From: Synaphobranchus kaupii
Taxonomy: Eukaryota > Chordata > Actinopteri > Anguilliformes > Synaphobranchidae
Reading direction: 5' to 3'
Assembly: GCA_029718625.1 (NCBI GenBank)
Contig: CM056377.1
Span: forward strand, 96,278,998-96,342,997
DNA: 64,000 bases
The notes under the pieces: generated by a model
What the model saw: only the letters and a program-made list of their open reading frames with translations
Databases searched by the model: none
Told to the model about the DNA's origin: nothing
Shown: positions 52,602 to 62,489 of the stretch, piece after piece
How positions within the stretch are numbered: position 1 is the first letter of the stretch
Layout: each line of letters starts with the position of its first letter
Program-made: the position numbers and the translations under genes

Positions 52602-55222
52602 CAGTGTTTCCCCTAGATTTTTTTTCAGGCCGGGTGGTAGGCCCCTCGAAACTACCAGTGTAGTTGCGCGTACACGGTGTCATCAAACGCGCGTGTGGGG
52701 CCGAGGTAGTATCATCGCGCAGGTCGGGGGTACGGAGAGTCATCGCACACATGGGGAGGGTGTTGGTAACAAAGTGGTGCATTTCTCCATTCTGAGCTAA
52801 AATAACATTTGCTCACAAAGGCTTATGGTAAATAAATATTATTTATTTATAATATTAATAAACTTAAAACAGAACTTATATACAATAAACCCCCCTTAGC
52901 TTCACAAATGATATTCAGAACTATACAACTTAAACCCAGGACAAGGAGTTTGTTTCTACCAGTTTTTAAGGACTGTTTCTGGATCAGCTATCTTTTCAGC
53001 ACTGTAGAGCTGCTTTTGAGACTCCTCCATAGTGGTGATCCATAATCAGTCCTTAAAAACAGGTAGAGTCAAACTCCTGCCTCTGCAGTATCAGTGGCGG
53101 ATACAGAAAGTGGCTGATGGGTAGGCCTGGAAAAATCTGGGTAGACCTGAGTGAAGCTCATCACCGCACGTTCTCTTCAACAGGCTTAGATATTTACAAT
53201 ACAATGTGGGGACCAGAACAATTGATTTGATTTTTATTTTGCACAACACAAAAAAGCAAAGAGATAAAGAAAATAACAACAAAAAGAGAGGTGCAAGGTA
53301 GGCAAGAAACCCAAAAGGGCTTATACGAGGCCTCTACCTATATTATACAGAATTCACAAAATTAATTTAAAAACAAGTAACTATAAACTGGAAAAAAATT
53401 ATAAATTAAAAATTAAATAAAGTATAATAATATTAATAATAATAATAAAAAAAGAAAGAACGAGACGTGTGTGTGTATCTCTAAAGACACACACTATGAA
53501 GCAAATGACAATGAAAGATGAAAGTTTGTATCCAAATCTGTATTCAGCCAGGCAGCACTTAATTTTAGCAACAAATGTAACAGAATTGTTTCAACAAAAG
53601 TAACAGAAACAGAAGCGGCGCTTCCACTTCTGAAAATAGGAGTTTGATTTTGGTCACGCAGAAAAATTAATTCTGTTGCTTATTTGAAAAATAATCTCTG
53701 CAGTTGTAGCATAGATGATTAGGAAACGTCAAGGAAAGAGTTGATCGTGGCATTTACACTGCTGTAATAATTATAATTTTAAAATCACAACGCCAATTGG
53801 CATCGGCGATGGCGCTTCTAGTGTTAACAATAATACAGCCACGACTGTCACCAAAATACATCACCAGAGATCACATAGGCCTATCTATGAGCCATCCAGA
53901 TGAATGGCTAGCTAGCTACAGAACAGGTGCGATAATAACAAATATTGCATAACCCTCATTAGTGCACTGACAGGAATACAACCACAAATTAAATAACCAA
54001 ATAGCCTAGAGTTTGTAACAATTCAGAACTCTGCCTCGCTCACAGAGGCTGCAGTCATCCATGCCACGGCGGGTCCCAGAGAAACATCACAAATTAAACA
54101 ACCAATATACAATAACTTACAATTTGTCACAGAACTCCCTGCCTCGCTCACAGAGGCTGCAATCATAACCATGCCACAGCGGGCCCCAGAGTAAATTTAA
54201 AAAAATGAACCCGTATAGGACTACCTTAAGGTCCCTTCAGGAGTGAAGGGGGCTGTGGAGCCTGCATGTCCACGTTAGCATGCAGGCTAGCATGACACTC
54301 ACGGGATGTCGTTGCTGTGGCCGTTTCTCCTTCATTGCCAGGGCCCGCAAACGTCTCACGACGATCCTACAAGTGCGATTCCTCTTCGTTGGACAAGTCC
54401 TGGTCCAAACTTTTTTCATCTTTCACTTCCAGACGTGGTTTTTTTAAGAAAATGGGTCAATGATAGCTGTTTAGCCATAGTTGGCTCATACTAGGCTGCT
54501 ACTGTACATGGAACTCAGACAGAATTGGCGCGCGAGTTCGTAATGTAGCCTAAACAAACGTAAGAGAACTTCTGCTATGAAAGTGCCGTGTCATCACATA
54601 GTAACGAACATAGCAAGGGCCCGATGGAGACAAACAATCACATCCAGCGTTTTCTCCAGTTGGTTTCTATGGCATCTCAACACTTTTTAGAGATTATTAA
54701 TACATAACGATTCCCCAAGACAAAACAATTCACATTTAAGGTAATTATGAATCTGAATGGGTGGGCAAGCTGTCAATCTGGACGGGCCTGGGCCCACCCA
54801 GGCCCACCCATAGATCCGCGACTGTGTAGTATTAGCTTTTACTCTACACTAAAATGTAAGAGTTCTGGTCAGATAGCGAAATGGACGAAAGTGCGCCATT
54901 TTGCGTAGAGGCGGAAACTATAATTACACCCTCATAATATCAGCGCTGCCATTGAAAATTTTAATTAGGCCTAACGGGAAACCGAAGCTGTTTTGGCAAG
55001 GGTTTTTCCAGATGCTATTTTGATCATTCCAGCATTCTGCGGTAAGGGAAATATTGCAGCTACATAAAAAAAATGAAAAAAGATTATATAAAAAAAAAAG
55101 AATAATATAAAATTTTTTTTTTTTAAATTAAAATTATTTATTTTCCCTCTTGTCCAAGCCGGGCGGCACGTGAGTTTGGCCGGGCGGGCCGCCCGGCCAA
55201 GATAATGGTAGGGGAAACACTG
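52602..55222. mobile_element. hAT-like element, host of a nested insertion
   Basis: Ends CAGTGTTTCCCCTAGATTTT and GGTAGGGGAAACACTG are inverted repeats of hAT type. The right subterminal part holds a GC-rich palindrome (CCGGGCGGGCCGCCCGG). Without the nested element (53092-54824) the length is about 0.9 kb. No transposase frame, so non-autonomous. An exact 8-bp target duplication could not be settled. Confidence 0.7.
53092..54824. mobile_element. hAT-like element nested inside 52602-55222
   Basis: Ends CAGTGGCGGAT and ATCCGCGACTG are inverted repeats. The flanking 8-mers TGCAGTAT (53084-53091) and TGTAGTAT (54825-54832) form a target-site duplication with one mismatch. The 1.73-kb interior is AT-rich, without a usable transposase frame. 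Two diverged direct copies of a CTGCCTCGCTCACAGAGGCT block occur at about 54030 and 54130. Confidence 0.82.
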
Positions 55223-56313
55223 CATATCATCAGGGTGGGGAATCCTGTTCCTGGAGGGAACGTATCCATTTCTGGTTTTCATTTCCTCCAATTATCTTAG
55301 CTCAATTAACAAATAGCACACAGAGGACAGCTTTAAAAAATGTTCTGGAAAGACACAGATTTCTCTGCTTTGAAAGTCATTCCTAGCCTGTCAAATTGAC
55401 TAATATGAAAGGTAAGGAACAATAAATTATGTTTTACATTTTTAGTGAAGGCAACCTTTAATATACAGAAAATGTATAACAAAATGAACATTGTATAAAC
55501 CCTAAAAAACACAACCACCAATTTCCCCTGCAGTAACAAATGTAAATGAATCCTCATTATTTATTAATATTCTTGATAAAAGAATATGGAAAAGTGACTC
55601 ATTCCGTTATGGTATTGTTCTAGTACATGGACGCGCCTCACTGGTGCGGTGCTTCAGAGGACAGAACGCGCTTGTGTGCACGCCCAAAAACATTTAAAAA
55701 AAAGAATATAAAGGCAGGAAAAAGATTGATGAGCACAACAAACGGTATCTGTCTCATCAGAGGGAATCACTCCTCGAACGCTTCGGGCAACCCCACGTTC
55801 TCTTTCACTTCAGTGGCCTCTTGGTAAATTTTAGAACTCGAGCATACCGTGCATACAATTACGCAAGGCTAAAGCCGCTATGCCTGCGCTGCCGCAATCC
55901 TATTAGCGCCAAAGCCAATGAAGGCACTTAGGCATGAGAGTTGAACTCACAAACACACGGCACCACTCAAATGGGAAACGGATGCGCCGGCCTATAGAGG
56001 CGGGCTGTGCTGTTTTACGGTGCTTTTCCAAAAGTTCTCCAAACAGATCACGGAAAGTCGTCGCCGTCTGCTGGGAGCGTTCTCCGTGCGCAGCGCTGGC
56101 GAGGGAGTCCACATAATGCACCGCAATGGGCTGCTTTGACGAAAAACAAACTTGGGAGCACGGTCCCATCATGAACGAAAATAAATTCAAGCAATCTGAC
56201 CGCTCTGTTTGCACGTCCGCTATATATGCTCCGTAAGGATTTTTAAGCGTAAACATTTACGCAAAATCAGAACAAGGCCTGTAGTTTATGTGTGTTCCAT
56301 TGGCTAATTGCAT
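55223..56313. other. camsap2 intron, unidentified 117-codon minus frame at 55903-56256
   Basis: The frame contains RSDCLNLFSFMMGPCSQVCF and a basic SIGRRIRFPFEWCRVF; I recognise no domain. Its CpG content is higher than the surroundings. Could be part of an older repeat. Otherwise nothing seen. Confidence 0.35.
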
Positions 56314-56318
56314 GAATC

Positions 56319-57041
56319 TGTGAGGGGAAGTGTAAGGTTCGGAGAATCAAACGCGACCAATAAGGATTTCTAAAAGCGTATCTAGAGAAAGATACGCCAA
56401 AAAACGCAGAATAATCCGCACCAGGACTGGAATAACACAGGATAGGGAGCAAAACTTCCCTAGCACAAAGCAAAACAAAACAACCTCCAAAAACTGAGGC
56501 GATCTCGATAAACAGCGAGAATAACTAACATAAGAACCTCACGCACTAAAATAATTAGGCGTAACAAGAGGTAATGAAACAAAACAAAACTCAAAACAAA
56601 AACGAGTGAAGGAAAGGAATAGAAAAGAAAACCTGTTAGCCAAGGCTCTTGTGGAAAAAGAGCTGAACACAACTGGCAACAGGTAAAAAGAATAAATGAT
56701 AAAGAAAGATTGGAAAGGAACGACAAAACCAATCTAATCTTAAATCTTTATAACCGGACTTGCTGCGTTTCCTATTAGTAAGAACCAGAAATGCAGCGAC
56801 CGAAATTCCTATACCTTTACCGACTTCGTATGTCAACATAGCAAAGACAATCTCGAAGTGCGGAAATGCGGAAGTCCTGATGTATTTATAGCCTGCAGGA
56901 AACGCGAAACAGGTGAAGGGAATAATTGTCGGGCAAGACGCGAAAACCGGAATGGAGGCGGAAAAAATCTGATAGTGTCTTGACGACGCCAAAAAGGAAA
57001 CCAAAAACGTCGAAAAGCAAAGGCTGCAAATAACCATGACA
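56319..57041 (-). repeat. 3' LTR of the Gypsy element (723 bp)
   Basis: Minus strand runs from TGTCATGG to CTCACA (TG...CA ends). It is preceded by a purine-rich tract (AGAAGGGGGATCC) just after the chromodomain frame. Flanked outside by GAATC. Confidence 0.85.
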
Positions 57042-57052
57042 GGATCCCCCTT

Positions 57053-57310
57053 CTAAGGGATGGCTCCAGGCGATCCCTCAGCCTTGCTTCTACGAAACTC
57101 CCTAATTAGAGTAGGATCCAGGATATTCCTGGAGGGAACCCAGCAACGCTCCTCAGGACCATAACCCTCCCAGTCCACCAAAAATTGACAACCTCTGCCC
57201 ACACGTCTCGCAGCCAAAATTCTCCAAACGGTATATTCACCGTACCTCCATCCACGAAGCGGGGGGGGGGGGGGGGGGGGGGGGGGGCGGCGGCTTATCA
57301 GCCGGAGCAA
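57053..57310 (-). pseudogene. Gypsy chromodomain
   Basis: Reads [20 protein letters not shown] then [20 protein letters not shown], a complete chromodomain with its aromatic residues. It follows a proline run encoded by a homopolymer G tract (57261-57287). Chromodomains of chromoviruses help target integration to chromatin with particular histone marks. Confidence 0.88.
57261..57287. repeat. poly-G homopolymer, 27 bp
   Basis: Uninterrupted G on the plus strand, coding for proline on the minus strand between integrase and chromodomain. Length is prone to sequencing error and affects whether the frame is continuous. Confidence 0.95.
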
Positions 57311-57450
57311 GAGCGCTAACGAGCACCGGTTTCAAGCGAGAGACATGGAAGGTAGGGTGGATGCGCATAGATGATGGCAACTGAAGGCGCACAGTGACCA
57401 GGTTAAGTTTTCGGATGATTTTAAAAGGGCCTACAAACCGAGGAGCAAGT

Positions 57451-58372
57451 TTACGAGACTCTACTCGCAGAGGTAAGTCCCGTGTAGAAAGCCACACCCG
57501 TTGCCCCACCCGGTAAGAAGGGGCAGGCCGACACGGCCTTTTGTTTAGCCGAAGCGCGTGAAAGAGAGGAGCATACGCGCCTCCAGGCCGCTCGACATCT
57601 GCGAACGAAAGAAGTGGCGGAAGGAACCGCCACATCTCTCTCCAACTCAGGGAACAATGGGGGTAAATATCCTACCTGAGCCTCAAAAGGAGAGAGGCCA
57701 GTGGAAGCATTACGCAATGTATTATGGGCGTATTCGGCCCAGGCGAGGTGGCAACTCCAGGACGTGGGATTGGCCGCAGCCAGACATCGATGAGTGCTCT
57801 CCATACTCTGGTTGGTGCGTTCCGTCTGTCCATTGGTTTCGGGATGAAACCCGGACGAAAGACTGACGGATGCCCCCAACAGAGTACAAAAAGAGCGCCA
57901 GAATTTAGCGGAGAATTGTGGACCGCGATCCGAGACCACATCCAGGGGAAGGCCGTGCACCCTGAAAACGTGGTCCACCATTAACTGAGCCGTCTCAGGA
58001 GCAGACGGCAATTTAGGCAGGGAAGTGAGCCGCCTTAGAAAACCGATTGACCACCACCAAAATAACAGTGTTCCCTTGGGAAGACGGCAGACCGGTCACA
58101 AAATCTAAGGCGATGTGACTCCAGGGACGACTGGGAATGGGAAGTGGACGCAAAAGACCCGAAGGGGAAAGACGCGAACCCTTGTTACGGGCGCAAGTGG
58201 AACTCACGGCGACAAATTCCCGCACATCGCTCTCCAGTTTGGGCCACCAAAACCGGCGAGAAATAAATTCTCGGGTCCGGTGAACGCCCAGATGGGCCAC
58301 CAATTGTGATGCATTGGAGAACCCGCGATCACAACCGAGACGGCACAAACAGGCAATGGGGCGGGCCTCCAC
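57451..58372 (-). pseudogene. Gypsy integrase remnant
   Basis: An HHCC-like zinc region (HLGVHRTREFISRRFWWPKL, then SSTCARNKG, where the first Cys of the pair appears to be Ser), the core with [20 protein letters not shown], then in a second frame [20 protein letters not shown] and [17 protein letters not shown] stop plus frameshift separates the two at about 58013. Confidence 0.88.
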
Positions 58373-59296
58373 CTGGGCCGGGATCGGAAAGCAGCGCCTT
58401 CTGCACAGCTGCCTCTATAGCCCACATAACTGGAGCCACAATCTGAGAGCTGGGAACCACAGGCTCGGGGCGTGACTCCCTGTCAGACCGGTCAAAAACA
58501 CGCAACAACGCATCAGGTTTAATATTCTTAGACCCGGGGCGATAGGTCAGAATAAAATTAAACCTTGTGAAAAACAATGACCAACGAGCTTGTCGTGAAT
58601 TGCGTGTTTTGGCCTGCTGGACGTACTCTAAATTTTTATGGTCGGTCAGACCATAAAGGGGTGCTCTGCGCCCTCCAACCAGTGGCGCCACTCTTCCAAC
58701 GCCAATTTGACCGCCAACAACTCTCGATCTCCAACATCGTAATTTCTCTCGGCAGATGTAAGGACACGAGAGAAATACGCGCAAGGGTGGAGTTTGGGGT
58801 CCAGCGGAGAGTGTTGGGAAAGGATAGCTCCAAGCCCCAGCTCAGAGGCGTCGACCTCTACCACAAAGGGGAGGGAGGGATTGGGAGTTATCAGGATAGG
58901 TTCGGAGCAGAACCTCCTCTTAAGCTCAGTGAAAGCTGCCTCCGCCCTAGGATTCCACTGAAAACTAATAGGCGATGTCTTCTTGGTAAGGGCTGTGATG
59001 GGAGCGGCTACCGTGCTAAAATTCCGGATAAACCTACGATAAAAATTGGCGAAGCCCAAGAAGCGTTGTACTTGCTTCACCAAATTGGGCGTAGGCCAGT
59101 TCTTCACCACTGAAATTTTCTCAGGATCCATAAGTACCTTACCGTTTGCCACAATGAACCCCAAAAAAGAGACAGAGCTGGTGTGAAAGGCACACTTCTC
59201 AGCCTTAACAAATAGCTGGGCCTTAAGAAGTGCCTCCAGAACCTGCCTAACGTGGATGATGTGGGATGAGAGATCCGGAGAAATTTTTTTAATATC
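58329..59296 (-). pseudogene. Gypsy RT thumb and RNase H remnant
   Basis: Contains [20 protein letters not shown], then [20 protein letters not shown] (RNase H first Asp), [20 protein letters not shown], and in a shifted frame TDHKNLEYVQQAKTRNSRQA, RWSLFFTRFNFILTYRPGSK. A frameshift lies near 58660. Confidence 0.88.
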
Positions 59297-60725
59297 GTCT
59301 AAGTCAGTGGTTCTCAACCCTGGTCCTGGGGACCCCCTGTGTATGCTGGTTTTCGTTCCAACCACAATTGCAATACCAGAATTTTAACAAGCTGTTATTT
59401 TTTTTTAATTAGGTGTTTTTATTGTATAGAGAGAACACTTTAAACTCTTTACTCTCTTAAGCCACGTTATGTTAGCAATAGCTATGCATGCTTGGAAGAA
59501 AAAAAAATCCCATGTTCGTTATGCTTATTGTGTTATATTGCAAACAATTACAAAGAAGAGGTAAGAAGTCAGGTGAATAGGCTCCTAATTAGGTAATTGA
59601 ACACAAGTTTAAGTTCCTTCATAATTTTTTCCTTAAACTTGTTAACACAATGCAGGTTTGGCTCGTTATCATTTGCTTTGTCTTTGAATTCTTCATTATT
59701 TACCAAACGGTTAGTTTTAGTGGCCATGTGTCCACAATTTCACCAATTATGAGCCAATTGATTCACCTCAGTCTTTAATTTGATCAGTTAAAACATTTTT
59801 TACCTCCTTTTAATTGTTTACAATACAGCACAATGTGAATATTGGACTTTTATTCTTCATGGCATGCATAGCTATTACTAAAATAATGTGGCTTAAGAAT
59901 GTAAATAATCCCTCTAAACATTAAAAACACCTAATTAAGAAAAATTAACAGCTTGTTAAAATTCAAGTATTGAAATTGTGGTTGGAACGAAAACCAGCAT
60001 ACACAGGGGGTCCCCAGGACCAGGGTTGAGAACCACTGGTCTAAGTAGACGGAAACAGATTTCTCCAGCATCTCTCTCAAAACATCATTAACTAGCGCCT
60101 GGAAGACAGAGGGGGCGCTAGTGAGGCCAAAAGGCATAACCCGGTACTCATAGTGACCGTGGTGCGTGTTAAATGCTGTCTTCCACTCATCGCCTTCACG
60201 CATGCGCACAAGGTTGTAGGCGTTGCGAAGGTCGAGTTTGGAAAAGACTGACGCCCCTTGTAAGCGCTCAAATGCGGAGTTCATGAGTGGGAGAGGATAC
60301 CGATTTTTTATGGTTATGTCATTGAGCCCTCGGTAGTCAATACAAGGTCTTAGCCCCCCATCTTTCTTTTTAACAAAGAAAAAACCAGCGCCGGCTGGAG
60401 ACGTAGATGGTGTGATAAAACCATTAGCCAAAGATTCCTCAATATACTGCTTCATGGCAGCACTCTCAGGAACAGATAAAGAATACAGTGAACCCCTGGG
60501 AGGAACAGTACCCGGGTACAGCTCAATGGCGCAATCATATGGTCTATGGGGCGGAAATCTGGTGGCGCGTTGTTTACTAAAAACCTCAGCGAGGTCTGAG
60601 TATTCCGCTGGAACGCCCACGGGTAGAGCAAACTCGAGCGCCCGTACCACCTCCGGCGCACCGGTGGAAGTGTCAGACAACCTGTCCCACTCAAAATCAG
60701 AGGTGGAAAGACCCCCCTCCTCCAT
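59296..60725 (-). pseudogene. Gypsy reverse transcriptase, split by an insertion
   Basis: Contains [60 protein letters not shown] and [12 protein letters not shown]. The frame stops matching within the catalytic YLDD motif, where the element at 60038-59305 is inserted; RT sequence resumes at about 59304. Confidence 0.93.
59305..60038. mobile_element. hAT-like MITE inserted in the Gypsy RT
   Basis: Terminal inverted repeats CAGTGGTTCTCAACCCTGGT and ACCAGGGTTGAGAACCACTG are exact at the ends, and similarity continues for about 70 bp. The 8-bp target duplication GTCTAAGT is perfect (59297-59304 and 60039-60046). The interior is partly self-complementary and has no transposase. A related copy is at about 29745-30275. 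Confidence 0.95.
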
Positions 60726-61169
60726 GGAACCCCCCTACGCAAAGTGGTCCCAGGCGAGACCCTCCTCTCCACTCTCAGAGAGGGAAAGAGAGTTCTCTGA
60801 GTCGTAGTGAGACTCCGCTTCCGCTGAATCACTGTCAGAGCCGAACTCGGAGAGATCAGGGGCGTGGCCTGATGGAGAGAAGGCAACTGAACGACAGTGT
60901 GGCTGGCACTGAGGACCCCACTGACGAATAGGTTTCCTATCCGTACCCCAACAGATATGAGGGTTATGTAACCCTAGCCACGAATGTCCCAGTACCAGTG
61001 GGTACGACGGAGAGTCAATTAAAAAGAATTCTATTCTCTCCGAGTGCCCCTGGAGAGAGATGCGCATCTCTACTGGATTAGTCCTCTGCTTAATGACTCC
61101 AGAACCCAAAGGACGACCATCAAGGGCAGTAACCTGACGGGTGCTAGTGAGTAGATTGGTGGGGATTTT

Positions 61170-62243
61170 TTATTTCCTAGCCCATTTGGCATCAATAAAA
61201 GACTCCACGGCCCCGGAATCAATAAAAGCGTTAATGCTTACAGAGCGTCCCTCCCAAAACAGTTGAACGGGTAACAGGGTCTGAGAGGGAGTACTATTTT
61301 GTCTCACTGGAGACCTCGGTCTCCCCCGTAAGACCCCCTCATTACCCGTCAACTTAGGGCATTGATCCTTTGTATGGCCCTTACGCTTGCAGTATTGGCA
61401 GCAGTATGCCCATGGTCTCGCTCTCCTAGGTTGGTGGAGAGACGACTCATCCACCTGCAAAGGCTCCTCCTGATCAGCGGAGGGATAGGTGGAGAAACTG
61501 GGCGGAATACCTCTAGGCAAGGTGGATTTAATAAGAACCGAGTGATTGCTACGCTCACGTTCACGCTCTCTGATCCGGTTATCTAGGCGTATAGCCGTGA
61601 TGACCAGGTCATTGAACGTAGCGGGTGGCTCAAGCATAGCTAACACGTCCTTAATGGGGTCGGACAAAGATTTTAAAAATAAGGATTTTAGCGGACCATC
61701 CGGCCAACCTGTCTTCCCGGCCAATGCTCAAAATGCTATGGAAAAGGCCGCTACTGTGTCAGTTCCCTGGCGCAAACTGGTCAATCTCCTGGCTGCCTCT
61801 TCACCTGAGACCTCATGATTAAAAACCAGCTGCATCTCATTCATGAGCTGGGTAGAATCACAAATAACAGGAGCATTGGCCCGAATTAAGGGGTCAGCCC
61901 AAGCGAGAGCCTGATCGGACAGAAGTGACAAAATAAATGCTACACAGGATTCTGGTGTAGTGAAGCGGGAGGGTTGTGCTTGAAAAAAATAATACATTGG
62001 GTCAAAAATGGTCTACAATTTCCCGGTTCCCCACCATAACGAGGCGGTAGTTGGAGTTTAGGTTCTTTAAGGGTACGGGGCATGGGAATGGAAGGAGTTT
62101 GTGCTTGTGTAACTGAGGGGGGGATTCACTGTCACAGAAAGTCTATGCAAACTTTCAGTAACTTTCTGTAGGCATTCTCCCTGGTTGTGCAGTTGCTCCA
62201 TCAACTGGTCTTGTTGAATTTGCAGGGAGAAAATATGGATATG
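61170..62243 (-). pseudogene. Gypsy gag and protease remnant
   Basis: Gag pieces: coiled N-part with QLMEQLHNQGECLQKV, then FTTPESCVAFILSLLSDQAL and AWADPLIR, a nucleocapsid zinc knuckle CQYCKRKGHTKDQC (C-x2-C-x4-H-x4-C), and a protease start with FIDSGAVESFID. Stops lie at about 61726 and at 61170. Further protease sequence (LVLGHSWLGLHNPHI) follows in another frame to about 60735. Confidence 0.85.
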
Positions 62244-62253
62244 GAAAAAGTTC

Positions 62254-62321
62254 GATAGTGTCTTGACGACGCCAAAAAGGAAACCAAAAACGTCGAAAAG
62301 CAAAGGCTGCAAACCATGACA
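62254..62321 (-). repeat. 5' LTR remnant (~68 bp)
   Basis: Positions 62254-62321 match 56971-57041 of the 3' LTR with a 3-bp indel; weaker match may extend about 12 bp further. The sequence then passes directly into gag-region sequence, so about 650 bp of the LTR, the primer-binding site and the leader are missing. Confidence 0.85.
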
Positions 62322-62398
62322 GAATCAGTGTCACCTAATGTAAGCTCAAGAGAAACTCACCAACTGTGAATACAAAAAAAAAAAAAAAAAAAACTGCC

Positions 62399-62489
62399 AC
62401 ACTACTTTAAAACAAGCTAATATTTTCTACTTGTGAAGAAAGTCTCATTACGAGACTAAAACACTTGTTAAGACACATTTTTTGCAGTG
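62399..62489. mobile_element. fragment of the CACTGCAAAAA MITE family
   Basis: Carries AAAACAAGCTAATATTTTCT and ACTTGTTAAGACACATTTTT, and ends TTTTTTGCAGTG, matching the interior and the inverted end of 48096-48362. A poly-A run of about 20 precedes it. Confidence 0.7.

Larger units (their letters stand above)
56319..62321 (-). mobile_element. Ty3/Gypsy chromovirus-type LTR retrotransposon, defective
   Basis: Order on the minus strand: remnant 5' LTR, gag with CCHC knuckle, protease (DSG), reverse transcriptase, RNase H, integrase, chromodomain, 3' LTR. The gag-PR-RT-RH-IN-chromodomain order defines chromoviruses. The 5-bp target duplication GAATC flanks both ends (56314-56318 and 62322-62326). 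Several stops and frameshifts, a deletion of most of the 5' LTR and the leader, and a hAT-like insertion in RT make it inactive. Located in upstream camsap2 intron, in the same orientation as the gene. Confidence 0.93.
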
